Shown here one piece after another: positions 1 through 8,415 of a stretch of 64,000 nucleotides of DNA. Numbering within the stretch: position 1 is the stretch's first letter; every line of letters begins with the position of its first letter. The notes beneath the pieces were generated by a model that saw nothing but the letters and a program-made list of their open reading frames with translations, was not told the origin of the DNA and ran no database searches. This stretch comes from Erythrobacter sp. SDW2 (lineage in GTDB: Bacteria > Pseudomonadota > Alphaproteobacteria > Sphingomonadales > Sphingomonadaceae): assembly GCF_021431965.1 (NCBI RefSeq), contig NZ_CP090370.1, positions 620,001 through 684,000 of the forward strand, written 5' to 3'. A program made the position numbers and the translations under genes.

Positions 1-977
1 GCGCCTTCACGGGACATCACCAGCACTTCGTCACCATCGACCACCACGATGATGTCGCTGAGGCCGACGACGGAGACGCGCGGGCCGTCGCTGTCGATCA
101 CGACATTGGCGGCATCGAGCAGGTCGGCGCGCCCTACAGATTTCTCACCGCGCGCTTCGACCAGCGCCTGCCAGTTGCCGATATCGGACCAGCCCATCGC
201 CACCGGCACCATCGCCTTGCGGCCAGTGGGTTCCATCACGGCGTAGTCGATGCTGTCGCCTTCGATGGCGGCGAAGGCAACGCTGTCTGGCCGAAACGCA
301 CCGCCGGTTTCGGAGCCCCCTGCCACAGCCTTGGCGACAGCTGCTGCCATGGCCGGGCGATGCGCGGCGAGTTCTTCGAGCAAGCGGCCGGCGGTGAACA
401 GGAAAATTCCGCCGTTCCAGCTGTATCCGCCATCGGCGAGGAAGCCTTGCGCGGTTGGGAGATCGGGCTTCTCCACGAAGCGGTCGATCCTGTATCCCCC
501 CGCGAGCGGTTCGCCGCGCTTGATGTAGCCGTAGCCGGTCTCCGGTCGCTCGGCGGCGATACCCATGCTGACCAGCCAGCCTGAGCGGGCCAGCCCTGCC
601 CCGACTTCAGCCGCCGCGACAAATGGGGCAGTATCGGCGATGTAGTGATCGCTCGGGCACACCAGCATCACGGCATCGGCCGGTAGACGATGTGCCGCGA
701 GTGCGATGGCTGGCGCGGTGTTGCGACCCATCGGTTCGGCCACCACCGACAGGCCTGCACCGCCCTGTTCGCGGATCAGCGGCAAATACGCTTCGCCTGT
801 CACCACCATCGGTGCGGCAAAGCGGGCCGTGTCGGCGACACGATCGAGCGTCTGTTGGAACAGCGTCCGTTCGCCCAGCAGCGGCAGGAACGGCTTCGGC
901 TTCGCCGGCCGGCTGCGCGGCCACAGCCGCGTGCCGCCGCCGCCGCACAAAATGACAGGATGGATCAGGGCATTCAT
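1..977 (-). CDS. manC: Mannose-1-phosphate guanylyltransferase (3' end outside window)
   Basis: Makes GDP-mannose from mannose-1-phosphate and GTP in the cytosol, feeding exopolysaccharide or LPS sugars. Reading right to left from ATG at 977, residues 8-23 carry the nucleotidyltransferase fingerprint [13 protein letters not shown], followed by KPFLPL, and further in FVEKP, which is typical of the sugar-nucleotide pyrophosphorylase fold. About 325 residues lie in the window and the frame is open to base 1, so the C-terminus is missing; whether a mannose-6-phosphate isomerase cupin follows cannot be seen. It is divergent from pdxH. A phosphohexomutase (55017-56420) and GDP-fucose synthase (4908-5849) elsewhere in the window belong to the same sugar route. 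No strong ribosome site is visible. A close family relative (glucose-1-phosphate transferase) is unlikely given the FVEKP and GGGGTRLW pattern. Confidence 0.9.
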   Translation of the reverse strand, partial: MNALIHPVILCGGGGTRLWPRSRPAKPKPFLPLLGERTLFQQTLDRVADTARFAAPMVVTGEAYLPLIREQGGAGLSVVAEPMGRNTAPAIALAAHRLPADAVMLVCPSDHYIADTAPFVAAAEVGAGLARSGWLVSMGIAAERPETGYGYIKRGEPLAGGYRIDRFVEKPDLPTAQGFLADGGYSWNGGIFLFTAGRLLEELAAHRPAMAAAVAKAVAGGSETGGAFRPDSVAFAAIEGDSIDYAVMEPTGRKAMVPVAMGWSDIGNWQALVEARGEKSVGRADLLDAANVVIDSDGPRVSVVGLSDIIVVVDGDEVLVMSREG

Positions 978-1070
978 TGCCCAGCCCGTTACCACAAATT
1001 CTCCCAAGAAAAGGTGTCATTGCAGTGCATGGGTGACGGGAGTAGGCGCGTCGATGAAGGAAACAGGCCC

Positions 1071-1676
1071 ATGACACCGCTCGAAACCAGCGAAATTCCC
1101 GATACCGATCCCATCGCACTGTTCGCTGCCTGGATGGCCGAAGCCCGCGCCAGCGAGATCAACGATTCGAACGCCATGGCGCTGGCGACGGCGACGCCCG
1201 AAGGCGTTCCTTCGGTGCGGATGGTGCTGCTGAAGGATCACGGGCCGCAGGGCTTCACCTTCTATACCAATGCGGAAAGCCGCAAGGGGCAGGAGATCCG
1301 CGCCAATGCCCGCGCCGCGCTGCTGTTCCACTGGAAGAGCCTGCGCCGCCAGATCCGCATCGAAGGTCCGCTGAGCGAAGTCGCACCGGAGGTGGCGGAC
1401 GAGTATTTCCATTCGCGGGCGCGCGATTCGCAATTCGGCGCCGTCGCTTCCGACCAGTCGCGCCCGCTCCCTGACCGGCGGGTTTTTGTCGATCGCTTTG
1501 CCGAGGCACAGGCGCGTTTCGGCGATGGCGAGATCGAGCGTCCCAGGCACTGGACCGGCTTCACCGTCACGCCGGAACGGATCGAGTTCTGGCAGGACCG
1601 GCCCAACCGTCTGCACGATCGTCGCCAGTTCGTCCGTTCGGGCGGGGGCTGGACCAGCACCTTGCTCTACCCATGA
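1071..1676 (+). CDS. pdxH: Pyridoxamine 5'-phosphate oxidase
   Basis: FMN enzyme that oxidises pyridoxine or pyridoxamine 5'-phosphate to pyridoxal phosphate. The 201-residue product matches the family length (about 200-220). It has the FMN-binding stretch RMVLLKDHG...[10 protein letters not shown] near residues 47-70 and the C-terminal RPRHWTGF and NRLHDR signature. I chose ATG at 1071 because a purine-rich AAGGAAA precedes it; the frame is open further upstream, but those codons overlap the manC promoter side and read like non-coding sequence. The stop overlaps the next gene start as ATGA, so pdxH, the metal exporter and the PhzF-like gene are probably co-transcribed. Confidence 0.94.
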   Translation: MTPLETSEIPDTDPIALFAAWMAEARASEINDSNAMALATATPEGVPSVRMVLLKDHGPQGFTFYTNAESRKGQEIRANARAALLFHWKSLRRQIRIEGPLSEVAPEVADEYFHSRARDSQFGAVASDQSRPLPDRRVFVDRFAEAQARFGDGEIERPRHWTGFTVTPERIEFWQDRPNRLHDRRQFVRSGGGWTSTLLYP

Positions 1677-2608
1677 GCGAGAACCGCCACCTGCTTGCCC
1701 GAAGCGCTGCCGTGGCATCGATCACGGTCGCCGTGATCCTGGTGATGCTCAAGACCTGGGCGACGCTGCGCACCGGCTCGACCGCCATGCTCGGCAGTCT
1801 CGCCGATTCGGCGCTCGACCTCATCGCCAGCCTGGCGACGCTGGTCGGGGTCTGGATCGCTTCGCAGCCAGCCGATGACAACCATCGCTTCGGGCACGGC
1901 AAGGCCGAGGCGCTGGCGGCGATTTTCCAGGTCATGCTGATCGCGCTCTCGGCCTCGGGCATCGCCTTTCGCGCCGTCAGCAAGCTGATCGAAGGCGGCC
2001 GGGTCGAAGCGGCACCCGAGGGCATGGCCGTCTCGGTCATTGCCATTCTCGCCACGCTGCTGCTGCTCGCATGGCAGCGCTATGTCATTGCCCGGACCCG
2101 CTCGGTCGCGATCGGGGCCGACCATGTCCACTACCAGTCCGACCTGCTGCTCAACCTGGCGGTCATCGCCGCGCTGGCGCTGGACCAGTATGCCGGTTTC
2201 ACCAAGGCCGATCCGCTGTTCGGGCTCGCCATTGCCGCATGGCTGCTGTGGGGGGCATGGAATGCGGCGGGCGAAGCGCTCGACCACCTGATGGACAAGG
2301 AATGGCCGGAGGAGCGGCGCGAGGCCTTCCTCACCGTGCTGGCCAAGCATCCCGATATCCGCGGCGTGCATGACCTGCGCACCCGCACCAGCGGGGCGGA
2401 CGATTTCGTGCAATTCCACATGGCGGTCGATCCGCACCTGACGATCGCCGCCGTGCATGATCTGATGGACGATGTCGAAGCCCGCATCGCGCTGGATTTT
2501 CCCGATGTCGAAGTGCTGATCCACCCCGACCCTGTCGGCCTGCAGCGCGAAGAAGGCGTTGCGGGAGAAGAACTGCTGCCGGAAACCGCCAAGGGAGTGA
2601 CTTCGTGA
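1673..2608 (+). CDS. fieF: Cation diffusion facilitator, FieF/YiiP type
   Basis: Inner-membrane metal-ion/proton antiporter that exports Zn(II), Fe(II) or similar ions. Of 311 residues, the first about 200 hold six hydrophobic segments and the rest form the cytoplasmic metal-binding domain. The transport-site residues D45 and D49 (SLADSALD) and H153 and D157 (DHVHYQSD) fall at exactly the positions known in E. coli YiiP, and HRFGHGKAE (71-79) is also the family pattern. The start overlaps the pdxH stop by four bases, and the gene end overlaps the next GTG start. The metal actually moved cannot be told from sequence. Confidence 0.92.
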   Translation: MSENRHLLARSAAVASITVAVILVMLKTWATLRTGSTAMLGSLADSALDLIASLATLVGVWIASQPADDNHRFGHGKAEALAAIFQVMLIALSASGIAFRAVSKLIEGGRVEAAPEGMAVSVIAILATLLLLAWQRYVIARTRSVAIGADHVHYQSDLLLNLAVIAALALDQYAGFTKADPLFGLAIAAWLLWGAWNAAGEALDHLMDKEWPEERREAFLTVLAKHPDIRGVHDLRTRTSGADDFVQFHMAVDPHLTIAAVHDLMDDVEARIALDFPDVEVLIHPDPVGLQREEGVAGEELLPETAKGVTS

Positions 2609-3411
2609 AGATACCTTACTGGCATGTCGATGCCTTCGCCGACCGCCCCTTTGCCGGCAACCAGGCGGCGGTGATGCCGCTCGCCAGCTGGTTGCCGGAT
2701 GGGGTGCTGCAGGCAATCGGTGAGGAGAACAACTTCGCCGAGACGGCCTTTCTCGTCCCTGATGCGACGGGCGAGGCGGACTACGAGCTGCGCTGGTTCA
2801 CCCCTGCTTGCGAAATCCGCCTGTGCGGCCATGCCACGCTGGCGAGCGGGCATGTCGTCTTCACCGCGCTCGGCGGCCACCGCGACGCGGACCGGGTCAC
2901 CTTCCGCACCCGCAAGGCGGGTATCCTCGAGATGCAACGGGTCGCAGCGGGCTATGAACTGGCACTGCCGGTGATCCCGACCGAGCCGGGCGAATGGCCG
3001 GAAGCTGTCGCCTTGCTGGGCGCAACGCCGAGCGAAGTCTGGCTCAATCCCGACCGCTACGGTATCTACCTGTTCGACAGCGAAGACCAGGTCCGCGCGC
3101 TCGACCCCGACCTGCGCGGCTTGGGGGCGCTGGGCGACGACCAGTTCATCTGCACTGCTCGCGGCAGGGATACCGATGTGGTGAGCCGCGTGTTCGTGCC
3201 CGGTGGCGGGGTCGACGAGGACAGCTTCACCGGGTCGGCCCATGCCGCGCTGACCGCCTTCTGGGCGTACAAGCTCGGGCGCGACAGCTTCACCGCCTTC
3301 CAGGCTTCGGCCCGCGGCGGGCACGCCACCTGCCGGTTGGACGGCGACAAGGCCTGGCTCGGCGGACCTTGCGTGACGGTGGTGGAAGGGAGCTTCTACC
3401 TCGCGGGGTAG
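2605..3411 (+). CDS. PhzF-family isomerase-like protein
   Basis: Belongs to the PhzF / diaminopimelate-epimerase fold family, whose characterised member isomerises a phenazine precursor; most members have no known substrate. The 268-residue protein begins with the family opening HVDAFADRPFAGNQAAV and carries the catalytic acid in NNFAETAF (E46), plus CGHATLA in the middle and the D-E-D-S-F-T-G-S-A stretch late. The start is GTG at 2605, four bases before the end of the metal-exporter gene, with GGGAG just upstream. No phenazine genes are nearby, so a phenazine role is not supported. The 3' end overlaps the convergent hydrolase gene by 16 bases. Confidence 0.88.
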   Translation: MKIPYWHVDAFADRPFAGNQAAVMPLASWLPDGVLQAIGEENNFAETAFLVPDATGEADYELRWFTPACEIRLCGHATLASGHVVFTALGGHRDADRVTFRTRKAGILEMQRVAAGYELALPVIPTEPGEWPEAVALLGATPSEVWLNPDRYGIYLFDSEDQVRALDPDLRGLGALGDDQFICTARGRDTDVVSRVFVPGGGVDEDSFTGSAHAALTAFWAYKLGRDSFTAFQASARGGHATCRLDGDKAWLGGPCVTVVEGSFYLAG

Positions 3412-4523
3412 AGCTCGACGACGTCCTTCAGCTGTCGCAGCAGCACTGCGCGTTGCTCGGCGTCCGAATGGCCGAGCCGCACCACCGTCAGCCGCTGGCG
3501 CGGCGACACGAGGATGTACTGTCCCATGTGCCCGATGGCGGCGAACAACCCCTCGGGCTCGGCAATGGGATAGAGCGAGTCGGTATCACGGTCGGCCTCG
3601 GTGTTGAGCCACGTCTGCGCCCCGTAGAAAGCGCTGCGGGGGCTGGGGGAGGTCATGAACTCGATCCATTTGCGCGGCACCAGCTGGGCCCCGCTGACCG
3701 AACCGCCATTGCGCAGGAACTCGCCGAACCTGGCCCAGTCGCGCGCGCTGGCATGGATCAGGCTGCCGCCGACCAGCGTGCCGTGGGCGTCGAACTCCGG
3801 TACGACACTCTTCATTCCCAGCGGGTCGAACAGGCGGGCGTGGAGGAATTCGCTCACCGCCCTGCGCCGCACTTCCGGGTCCTCGCTCCCCTGTGTCAGC
3901 ACCCGCGCGGCGATATCGGCGAGGATGACCGTGGTGTTGCTCGAGTATTCGAACTTTGCGCCGGGTTCGGCCTCGAGCGGTTGCTCCTCGGCCCATTTGG
4001 CCATGTCGTCGCGCCCGTCGAGAAACAGCATCCGCACTTCTGACGATTCGTAGGGCGGGTCGCCGGCCTCGGTGTGGCGCAGCCCGCTGCGCATCTGCAG
4101 CAGCTGGCGCAATGTGATCGCTCCGCGCGGGTCGCCCGGGCGCTGCCATTCGGCGATCGGCGGGCTCTGGTCGAGTTGCAACTGCCCGTCGGCGACCAGC
4201 ATGCCGATCATCACCGCGGTGACCGTCTTTGCCATCGACCAGCTGACGAAGCGGGTGTCCTCGTCATAGCCGGGGGCATAGCGCTCGGCTGCAATCCGGC
4301 CGTTGTACATCACCACCGCGGCGCGGGTTTCGCCCAGCGCTTCATTGGTGAACAGGTCGTCGAGCTGGCGCGCCAGTTGCTCGTCGGGCGCGCCGGGGTC
4401 CTTGCCGACGGCGGCCAGCGCTTGCTCGCTCAGCGCCTGTTCGACCGGCGGTGCCTCGCCGCACGCGACAAGGCTTGAGGCGAGAGCCAGCATGGCGATA
4501 AGGGGGGCGACGCGGCGCTGCAT
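3396..4523 (-). CDS. Serine hydrolase lipoprotein (beta-lactamase/class C fold)
   Basis: Probable membrane-anchored serine hydrolase of the beta-lactamase, DD-peptidase and esterase superfamily; the substrate is unknown. From ATG at 4523 there is a lipoprotein signal peptide ending in LVAC (Cys at about residue 20). The nucleophile motif SxxK is SMAK in SWSMAKTVTAVMIG, and the second motif, YSN-like, is YSSN. The length is 375 residues. An upstream ATG at 4541 in the same frame would spoil the signal peptide, so I prefer 4523. Only 16 bases separate its start from that of the divergent small protein. It converges on the PhzF-like gene with a 16-base overlap. Confidence 0.85.
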   Translation of the reverse strand: MQRRVAPLIAMLALASSLVACGEAPPVEQALSEQALAAVGKDPGAPDEQLARQLDDLFTNEALGETRAAVVMYNGRIAAERYAPGYDEDTRFVSWSMAKTVTAVMIGMLVADGQLQLDQSPPIAEWQRPGDPRGAITLRQLLQMRSGLRHTEAGDPPYESSEVRMLFLDGRDDMAKWAEEQPLEAEPGAKFEYSSNTTVILADIAARVLTQGSEDPEVRRRAVSEFLHARLFDPLGMKSVVPEFDAHGTLVGGSLIHASARDWARFGEFLRNGGSVSGAQLVPRKWIEFMTSPSPRSAFYGAQTWLNTEADRDTDSLYPIAEPEGLFAAIGHMGQYILVSPRQRLTVVRLGHSDAEQRAVLLRQLKDVVELYPAR

Positions 4524-4539
4524 GGGGCAGGCCTCTCGC

Positions 4540-4911
4540 ATGACAGGAATCGCCTTGGCAACGTCAAAATCCGCTTCCGGGAAAACACCGGGCCAGGCCC
4601 GTCGCTGGCCCACGGTGCTGTTCGTGCTGCTGGTGCTGGCAGCGGGGGTGTTCCTGTGGTTCCGCACGCCGATCACCGGCTATGCCCAGACCGCCAGCGC
4701 CTATTCGGCCCGGGTCGCCTGCTCGTGCCGATTCGTCGCCGGACGGACGATGGAGGATTGCGCCAAGGACAAGCTCGCCGGGATGGAGCTGGTTTCCCTG
4801 ACCGAGAACGAGGAGGAAAAGAGCGTTACCGCGCGCTTCCTGCTCGTTGCCAGCGATACCGCGCGGATGCGCGACGGCTATGGCTGCGTGCTGGACAAGT
4901 GGAATCGCTAG
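4540..4911 (+). CDS. Small membrane-anchored cysteine-containing protein, unknown
   Basis: I do not recognise a named family. From ATG 4540 it gives 123 residues: a basic N-terminus (about 1-24), one membrane segment (about 25-43, leucine/valine rich, ending VFLWF), then a roughly 75-residue extracytoplasmic part with CSC, a later single Cys in EDCAKDK and another near the end (YGCVLDKW). The Cys spacing suggests disulfides in the periplasm. The frame is open far upstream, but that part is antisense to the hydrolase gene. It is divergent from the serine hydrolase, 16 bases away, so the two may share function or control. The stop shares CTAG with the stop of the convergent fcl gene. Confidence 0.7.
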   Translation: MTGIALATSKSASGKTPGQARRWPTVLFVLLVLAAGVFLWFRTPITGYAQTASAYSARVACSCRFVAGRTMEDCAKDKLAGMELVSLTENEEEKSVTARFLLVASDTARMRDGYGCVLDKWNR

Positions 4912-5849
4912 GCCGCGTTGGCGAGAAACCAGCGATAGGCATCGGCAATGCCCTGATCGAGGCCGATGCGCGGCCTCCAGCCCATCGCCGCGATCTTCGA
5001 CCCGTCCATCAGCTTGCGCGGCGTGCCGTCGGGCTTCGAGGTGTCGTGATCGATCCGCCCTTCGAACCCGACCGACCGGCACACCGCCTGCGCCAGTTCG
5101 TTGATCGTCAGGTCGGTGCCCGAGCCGAGATTGACATGCTCCTCGCCCGAATAATGCGTCAGCAGGTGGACGCAGCCATCGGCGAGGTCGTCGACATGCA
5201 GGAATTCGCGGCGCGGAGTGCCGCTGCCCCACAGCGTGATCGATTCGGCCCCGGCCAGCTTCGCCTCATGCGCCTTGCGGATCAGCGCGGGCAGGACATG
5301 GCTCGATGCGAGGTCGAAATTGTCCCCCGGACCATAGAGATTGGTCGGCATGGCGCTGATGAAATCGCGACCGTACTGGCGGCGATAGGCCTGGCACAGC
5401 TTGATCCCGGCGATCTTGGCCACGGCATACCATTCGTTGGTCGGCTCGAGCGGGCCGGTCAGCAGCGCGTCTTCGGTGATCGGCTGGGGCGCCAGGCGCG
5501 GGTAGATGCAGGACGATCCGAGAAAGAGCAGCTTGTCGGCATCGTGGCGATGCGCCGCCTCGATGACGTTCGCCTCGATCATCAGGTTGTCATAGAGGAA
5601 TTCGGCCGGGCGGGTGTCATTGGCGAGGATCCCGCCGACCCTGGCCGCAGCGACGATGACGGTGTCCGGCTTGTTGTCGGCGAACCATTGCCGCACCGCG
5701 CCCTGTTCCCGCAGATCGACCGAACGGTCGGCAGTCAGCACCAGGCAGCCTTCGCCCTCCAGCCGCCGCACCAGCGCCGCGCCGACCATGCCGCGATGCC
5801 CCGCGACATAGACGCGGCGCCCGGCGAGCGGGTAGATCGCTTCGCTCAA
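4908..5849 (-). CDS. fcl: GDP-L-fucose synthase
   Basis: NADPH-dependent epimerase-reductase that converts GDP-4-keto-6-deoxymannose to GDP-L-fucose. The 313 residues show the Rossmann motif GHRGMVG (17-23), catalytic S112 and C114 (GSSCIYP), the SDR pair Y141/K145 (YAVAK) and H184. All are shifted by +5 from the E. coli residues S107, C109, Y136, K140 and H179. Start ATG 5849 overlaps the mnmA stop (ATGA). The partner GDP-mannose dehydratase (gmd) is not in this window, although manC and a phosphohexomutase are. Linkage to mnmA is positional only. Confidence 0.93.
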   Translation of the reverse strand: MSEAIYPLAGRRVYVAGHRGMVGAALVRRLEGEGCLVLTADRSVDLREQGAVRQWFADNKPDTVIVAAARVGGILANDTRPAEFLYDNLMIEANVIEAAHRHDADKLLFLGSSCIYPRLAPQPITEDALLTGPLEPTNEWYAVAKIAGIKLCQAYRRQYGRDFISAMPTNLYGPGDNFDLASSHVLPALIRKAHEAKLAGAESITLWGSGTPRREFLHVDDLADGCVHLLTHYSGEEHVNLGSGTDLTINELAQAVCRSVGFEGRIDHDTSKPDGTPRKLMDGSKIAAMGWRPRIGLDQGIADAYRWFLANAA

Positions 5850-7012
5850 GCGGCTTTCTCCGTCGCTTCGATCCAGCCCCCGCCGACAACGCGATCACCG
5901 GCATAGAGCACCGCTGCCTGTCCGGGAGCGACGCCATACTCAGGTGTGGCAAAGCGAATCCTGGTGGTGGCGCCGTCGCCCAGCGGCCCCTCCAGCGTTA
6001 CCGGTACCGGCCTCGCCAGCGAGCGGACCTTGGCCGTCAGCGGTGCATCTGGCAGCGGGCCGATGCGGTTGGTTTCGATCAGCGTGGCGGAGGACACCGC
6101 CAGCATCGCCTTTGGCCCGACCTTGACCGCACCGGCCGCCGCATCGAGCTCCACGACATAGAGCGGCTCCGGCTGGCCGCCGATCTCGAGCCCGCGCCGC
6201 TGGCCGACGGTGTAATGGATGATCCCCTTGTGCTCGCCCAGCGTCTCTCCGGTCTGCGCGTGAATGATGGCACCCGGCGCACCGCCTTCAGGGCGCAGCT
6301 TCTTGACGATCCTGGCATAGTCGCCGTCGGGCACGAAGCAGATGTCCTGGCTGTCGGGCTTGGCGGCATTGCGCAGGCCGGCCGCTTCGGCCAGTTCACG
6401 CACCTGCGCCTTGGGCAGGTCGCCCAGCGGATAGCGCAGGAAGTCGAGCTGCGCCTCGGTCGTGCCATAGAGGAAATAGGACTGGTCGCGCGCCGGATCC
6501 AAAGCGCGATGCAGTTCCGGCCCCGCTGCACCCATCACCCGGCGGACATAATGCCCGGTCGCCAGGCAATCCGCCCCCAGCTCGCGCGCCATGCGCAGCA
6601 GGTCCGTGAACTTGGGCCCCATGTTGCAGCGGATGCAGGGCACCGGAGTGCGTCCGGCGAGATAGTCGTCGGCGAACTGTTCGACCACTTCCTGGCGAAA
6701 GGCGCTTTCGTGGTCGAAGACATAATGCGCGATGCCCAACCGGTCGGCCACGGCGCGGGCGTCGCGGATATCGTCGCCGGCGCAGCACGCGCCCTTGCGC
6801 CCGGTTGCCGCACCATAATCGTAGAGCTGCAGCGTGATGCCGATCACTTCGGCCCCGCTGGCATGCGCGAGCGCTGCCACGACCGACGAATCGACCCCGC
6901 CCGACATCGCCACCACGATGCGGCAATCGGTGGCCGCGTGCGGTAGGTCGAACATGTCAGCTGCCTGTGCAGCAGGTGGCAGGAGCGCGTCGGTTTTCAT
7001 GGGGGCATTCAT
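5846..7012 (-). CDS. mnmA: tRNA-specific 2-thiouridylase
   Basis: Adds sulfur to U34 of tRNAs for Lys, Glu and Gln, using ATP and a persulfide relay. From ATG 7012 (388 residues) the PP-loop SGGVDSS lies at 37-43. The catalytic cysteine sits in CIRCN (C129), and the second in [10 protein letters not shown]. The MnmA-specific [10 protein letters not shown] and the C-terminal beta-barrel are present. The start is uncertain: ATG codons at 7027, 7012 and 7000 are all in frame, and none has a good ribosome site; the frame stays open to 7366, but the extra part is low-complexity and runs antisense into the upstream region. The stop overlaps fcl. Confidence 0.93.
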   Translation of the reverse strand: MNAPMKTDALLPPAAQAADMFDLPHAATDCRIVVAMSGGVDSSVVAALAHASGAEVIGITLQLYDYGAATGRKGACCAGDDIRDARAVADRLGIAHYVFDHESAFRQEVVEQFADDYLAGRTPVPCIRCNMGPKFTDLLRMARELGADCLATGHYVRRVMGAAGPELHRALDPARDQSYFLYGTTEAQLDFLRYPLGDLPKAQVRELAEAAGLRNAAKPDSQDICFVPDGDYARIVKKLRPEGGAPGAIIHAQTGETLGEHKGIIHYTVGQRRGLEIGGQPEPLYVVELDAAAGAVKVGPKAMLAVSSATLIETNRIGPLPDAPLTAKVRSLARPVPVTLEGPLGDGATTRIRFATPEYGVAPGQAAVLYAGDRVVGGGWIEATEKAA

Positions 7013-7110
7013 GACGGCTGCGCCCATACACGCAGGCGGGGGTGCGGGAAAGGGGCGGGGCGGCAACCCGGCGGCAAAGGTTACTCCCGCGTTGTACAAT
7101 CCTAATCGCC

Positions 7111-7129
7111 GGTAAACCTCGGCTTTACC
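7111..7129. promoter_or_regulatory. Inverted repeat GGTAAA-N7-TTTACC
   Basis: A perfect 6-base inverted repeat with a 7-base centre lies about 30 bases before the GTG of the small ORF ahead of sciP and about 100 bases before the mnmA start. The 7-base spacing resembles a dimeric regulator site. CtrA uses TTAA-N7-TTAA, so this is similar in layout but not in sequence. Binding is inference only. Confidence 0.35.
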
Positions 7130-7157
7130 CGATCTTGACGGACCCGGATGTAAAGCG

Positions 7158-7460
7158 GTGAACATGTACGAAAGCACATTCGAAATTCCGGGCCAGACCG
7201 ACGCCGTCGCCGAACAGGCGCTGGCGGCGATTGCCTGGCCGGTACTGGTCGCACGGCTTTCGGCCCGGCGCGACCTGCGGTGCGTTCTGCTGGCTGGCGA
7301 AGCCGGCGCCGCGGCGAGCTTCAACCCGGCGGCAGCAGCCATGCTATCGCAATGGGGAGTAGGCAAACGGGATGTTAACCGAGATGTTTTAGCTCATGGC
7401 AAATATCCATGGGCCAATGGTGTCGCTCCCCCAGCGGCAGCAGGCGACCGAGAGTTTTGA
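7158..7460 (+). CDS. Possible small protein upstream of sciP, unknown
   Basis: An open frame of 100 codons (GTG 7158, or ATG 7164) ends TGA at 7458-7460, overlapping the sciP ATG by one base (TGATG), the kind of junction seen in translationally coupled pairs. The first two thirds read like coding sequence ([19 protein letters not shown]), while the last about 30 codons (from around 7370) use rarer A/T-rich codons such as TTA and look more like a control region. I recognise no family. Either it is a short regulator-associated gene or the reading frame is partly accidental. Confidence 0.45.
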   Translation: MNMYESTFEIPGQTDAVAEQALAAIAWPVLVARLSARRDLRCVLLAGEAGAAASFNPAAAAMLSQWGVGKRDVNRDVLAHGKYPWANGVAPPAAAGDREF

Positions 7461-7759
7461 TGATCGAGAACCAGAAAATCCGACCGGCACAGGTAATCGG
7501 CCCGCTTGGCGAGCCGCTCACCATGGCTGACCTGCCGAGCCCCAACACCCGCCGCTGGGTGGTGCGCCGCAAGGCAGAGGTCGTTGCGGCCGTCAACGGC
7601 GGCATGCTGACGATCGACGAAGTGCTGGAGCGCTACAACCTGACGCTGGAAGAGTTCGCCTCGTGGCAGCGCGCGGTTGACCGTTCCGGTATGCAAGGGC
7701 TTCGGGTCACCCGGATCCAGCACTACCGCGATCTCTACGAACGCCAGTTGAAGTACTAG
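7460..7759 (+). CDS. sciP: SciP-like CtrA inhibitor (DUF1153)
   Basis: SciP in Caulobacter binds the cell-cycle regulator CtrA and blocks its recruitment of RNA polymerase in newborn cells. The 99-residue product contains a full DUF1153 helix-turn-helix: VIGPLGEPLT at 12-21, the highly conserved RRWVVRRKAEVVAAV (31-45) and ASWQRAVDRSGMQGLR near 67-82. That length and these motifs are typical of alphaproteobacterial SciP. The start overlaps the end of the small upstream ORF. A strong hairpin follows about 50 bases after the stop. The CtrA gene itself is not in the window, so the role rests on family knowledge. Confidence 0.9.
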   Translation: MIENQKIRPAQVIGPLGEPLTMADLPSPNTRRWVVRRKAEVVAAVNGGMLTIDEVLERYNLTLEEFASWQRAVDRSGMQGLRVTRIQHYRDLYERQLKY

Positions 7760-7808
7760 TTCACTGCGCTATCCGCCTTAAATCAATGGCTTAGAATCTG
7801 ACGCACTT

Positions 7809-7843
7809 GCGCGCCGGGAACCACCCGGCGCGCTGTTCGTATT
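7809..7843 (+). terminator. Hairpin after sciP
   Basis: A perfect 10-base stem (GCGCGCCGGG / CCCGGCGCGC, 7809-7818 and 7824-7833) with a 5-base loop, followed by TGTTCGTATTC. The trailing T-tract is weak, so it may be a terminator or a leader structure of the next gene, which starts only 34 bases later. Confidence 0.55.
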
Positions 7844-7876
7844 CTGGACATAGCAAACAGGATACGGAGAATCACA

Positions 7877-8143
7877 ATGGGTTGGATTGTCGCAATCATC
7901 GTGGGCGGCGTCGCCGGTTGGCTCGCCAGCATGGTCATGAATCGCGATGCCTCGATGGGCATTTTCCTCAACATCGTCGTCGGTATCATCGGGGCGCTGA
8001 TCGGCAATGCCGTGCTGGCGCCGCTGCTCGGCTTCGGCGGCAGCATCCAGACTTTCGACCTGGGCGCTTTCGCGATCGCCGTTCTCGGCGCCATCGTGCT
8101 GCTGGCGGTGCTGAACCTGGTCCAGCGCGGCCGCGTGCGGTAA
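7877..8143 (+). CDS. GlsB/YeaQ/YmgE-family small membrane protein
   Basis: An 88-residue integral membrane protein of the transglycosylase-associated (GlsB/YeaQ) family, often stress-induced and of unknown molecular role. It has three hydrophobic segments (about 2-20, 27-50 and 58-82) with the family features GGVAGWLAS near the start and GIIGALIGN in the middle. ATG 7877 follows ACGGAGA at good spacing. It sits between sciP and a GC-rich hairpin and seems to be a single-gene unit. Confidence 0.85.
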   Translation: MGWIVAIIVGGVAGWLASMVMNRDASMGIFLNIVVGIIGALIGNAVLAPLLGFGGSIQTFDLGAFAIAVLGAIVLLAVLNLVQRGRVR

Positions 8144-8170
8144 CACGCCACACAGCCAGAATAACCTGGG

Positions 8171-8205
8171 GCGGGGCTGCAGCGATGCAGCCCCGCCTTG
8201 CGTTT
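8171..8205 (+). terminator. GC-rich hairpin terminator candidate
   Basis: A perfect 11-base stem GCGGGGCTGCA (8171-8181) pairs with TGCAGCCCCGC (8186-8196) across a GCGA loop, 27 bases after the GlsB-like gene; CTTGCGTTTGT follows. The rest of the gap to 8415 holds no gene that I can support. Confidence 0.6.
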
Positions 8206-8415
8206 GTGGCCCTTCTTTCCCTTGTATCGGGTCCCTGTCGCCGGTCCGCTCCATTGCGCTGTTGGTAGAGCGCGCGATTGCCTTGGCCTTGGCACGGGCC
8301 TAGGGGCAGCAAGGCAAACAGGCCCGTTTCCGCCACCACTCCCTCCTGGCTTGCGCTTGGTGACTTAGTCAGATAATACAGTGGTGGTACGGATATTGCC
8401 GGTGATGGGAAGACG

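Noticed and set aside
690-1070. N-terminal extension of pdxH to base 690
   Set aside because: The added residues are H/R/Q-rich, antisense to manC, and no ribosome site precedes the distant start.
7370-7395. CtrA box TTAA-N7-TTAA near sciP
   Set aside because: Only one half TTAA is present at 7375; the second is GTTTTA with the wrong spacing, so it does not meet the consensus.
8253-8275. tRNA-like D-arm fragment (GTTGGTAGAGCGC) after the GlsB-like gene
   Set aside because: No acceptor or T-arm pairs around it; probably chance, or at most a decayed fragment.
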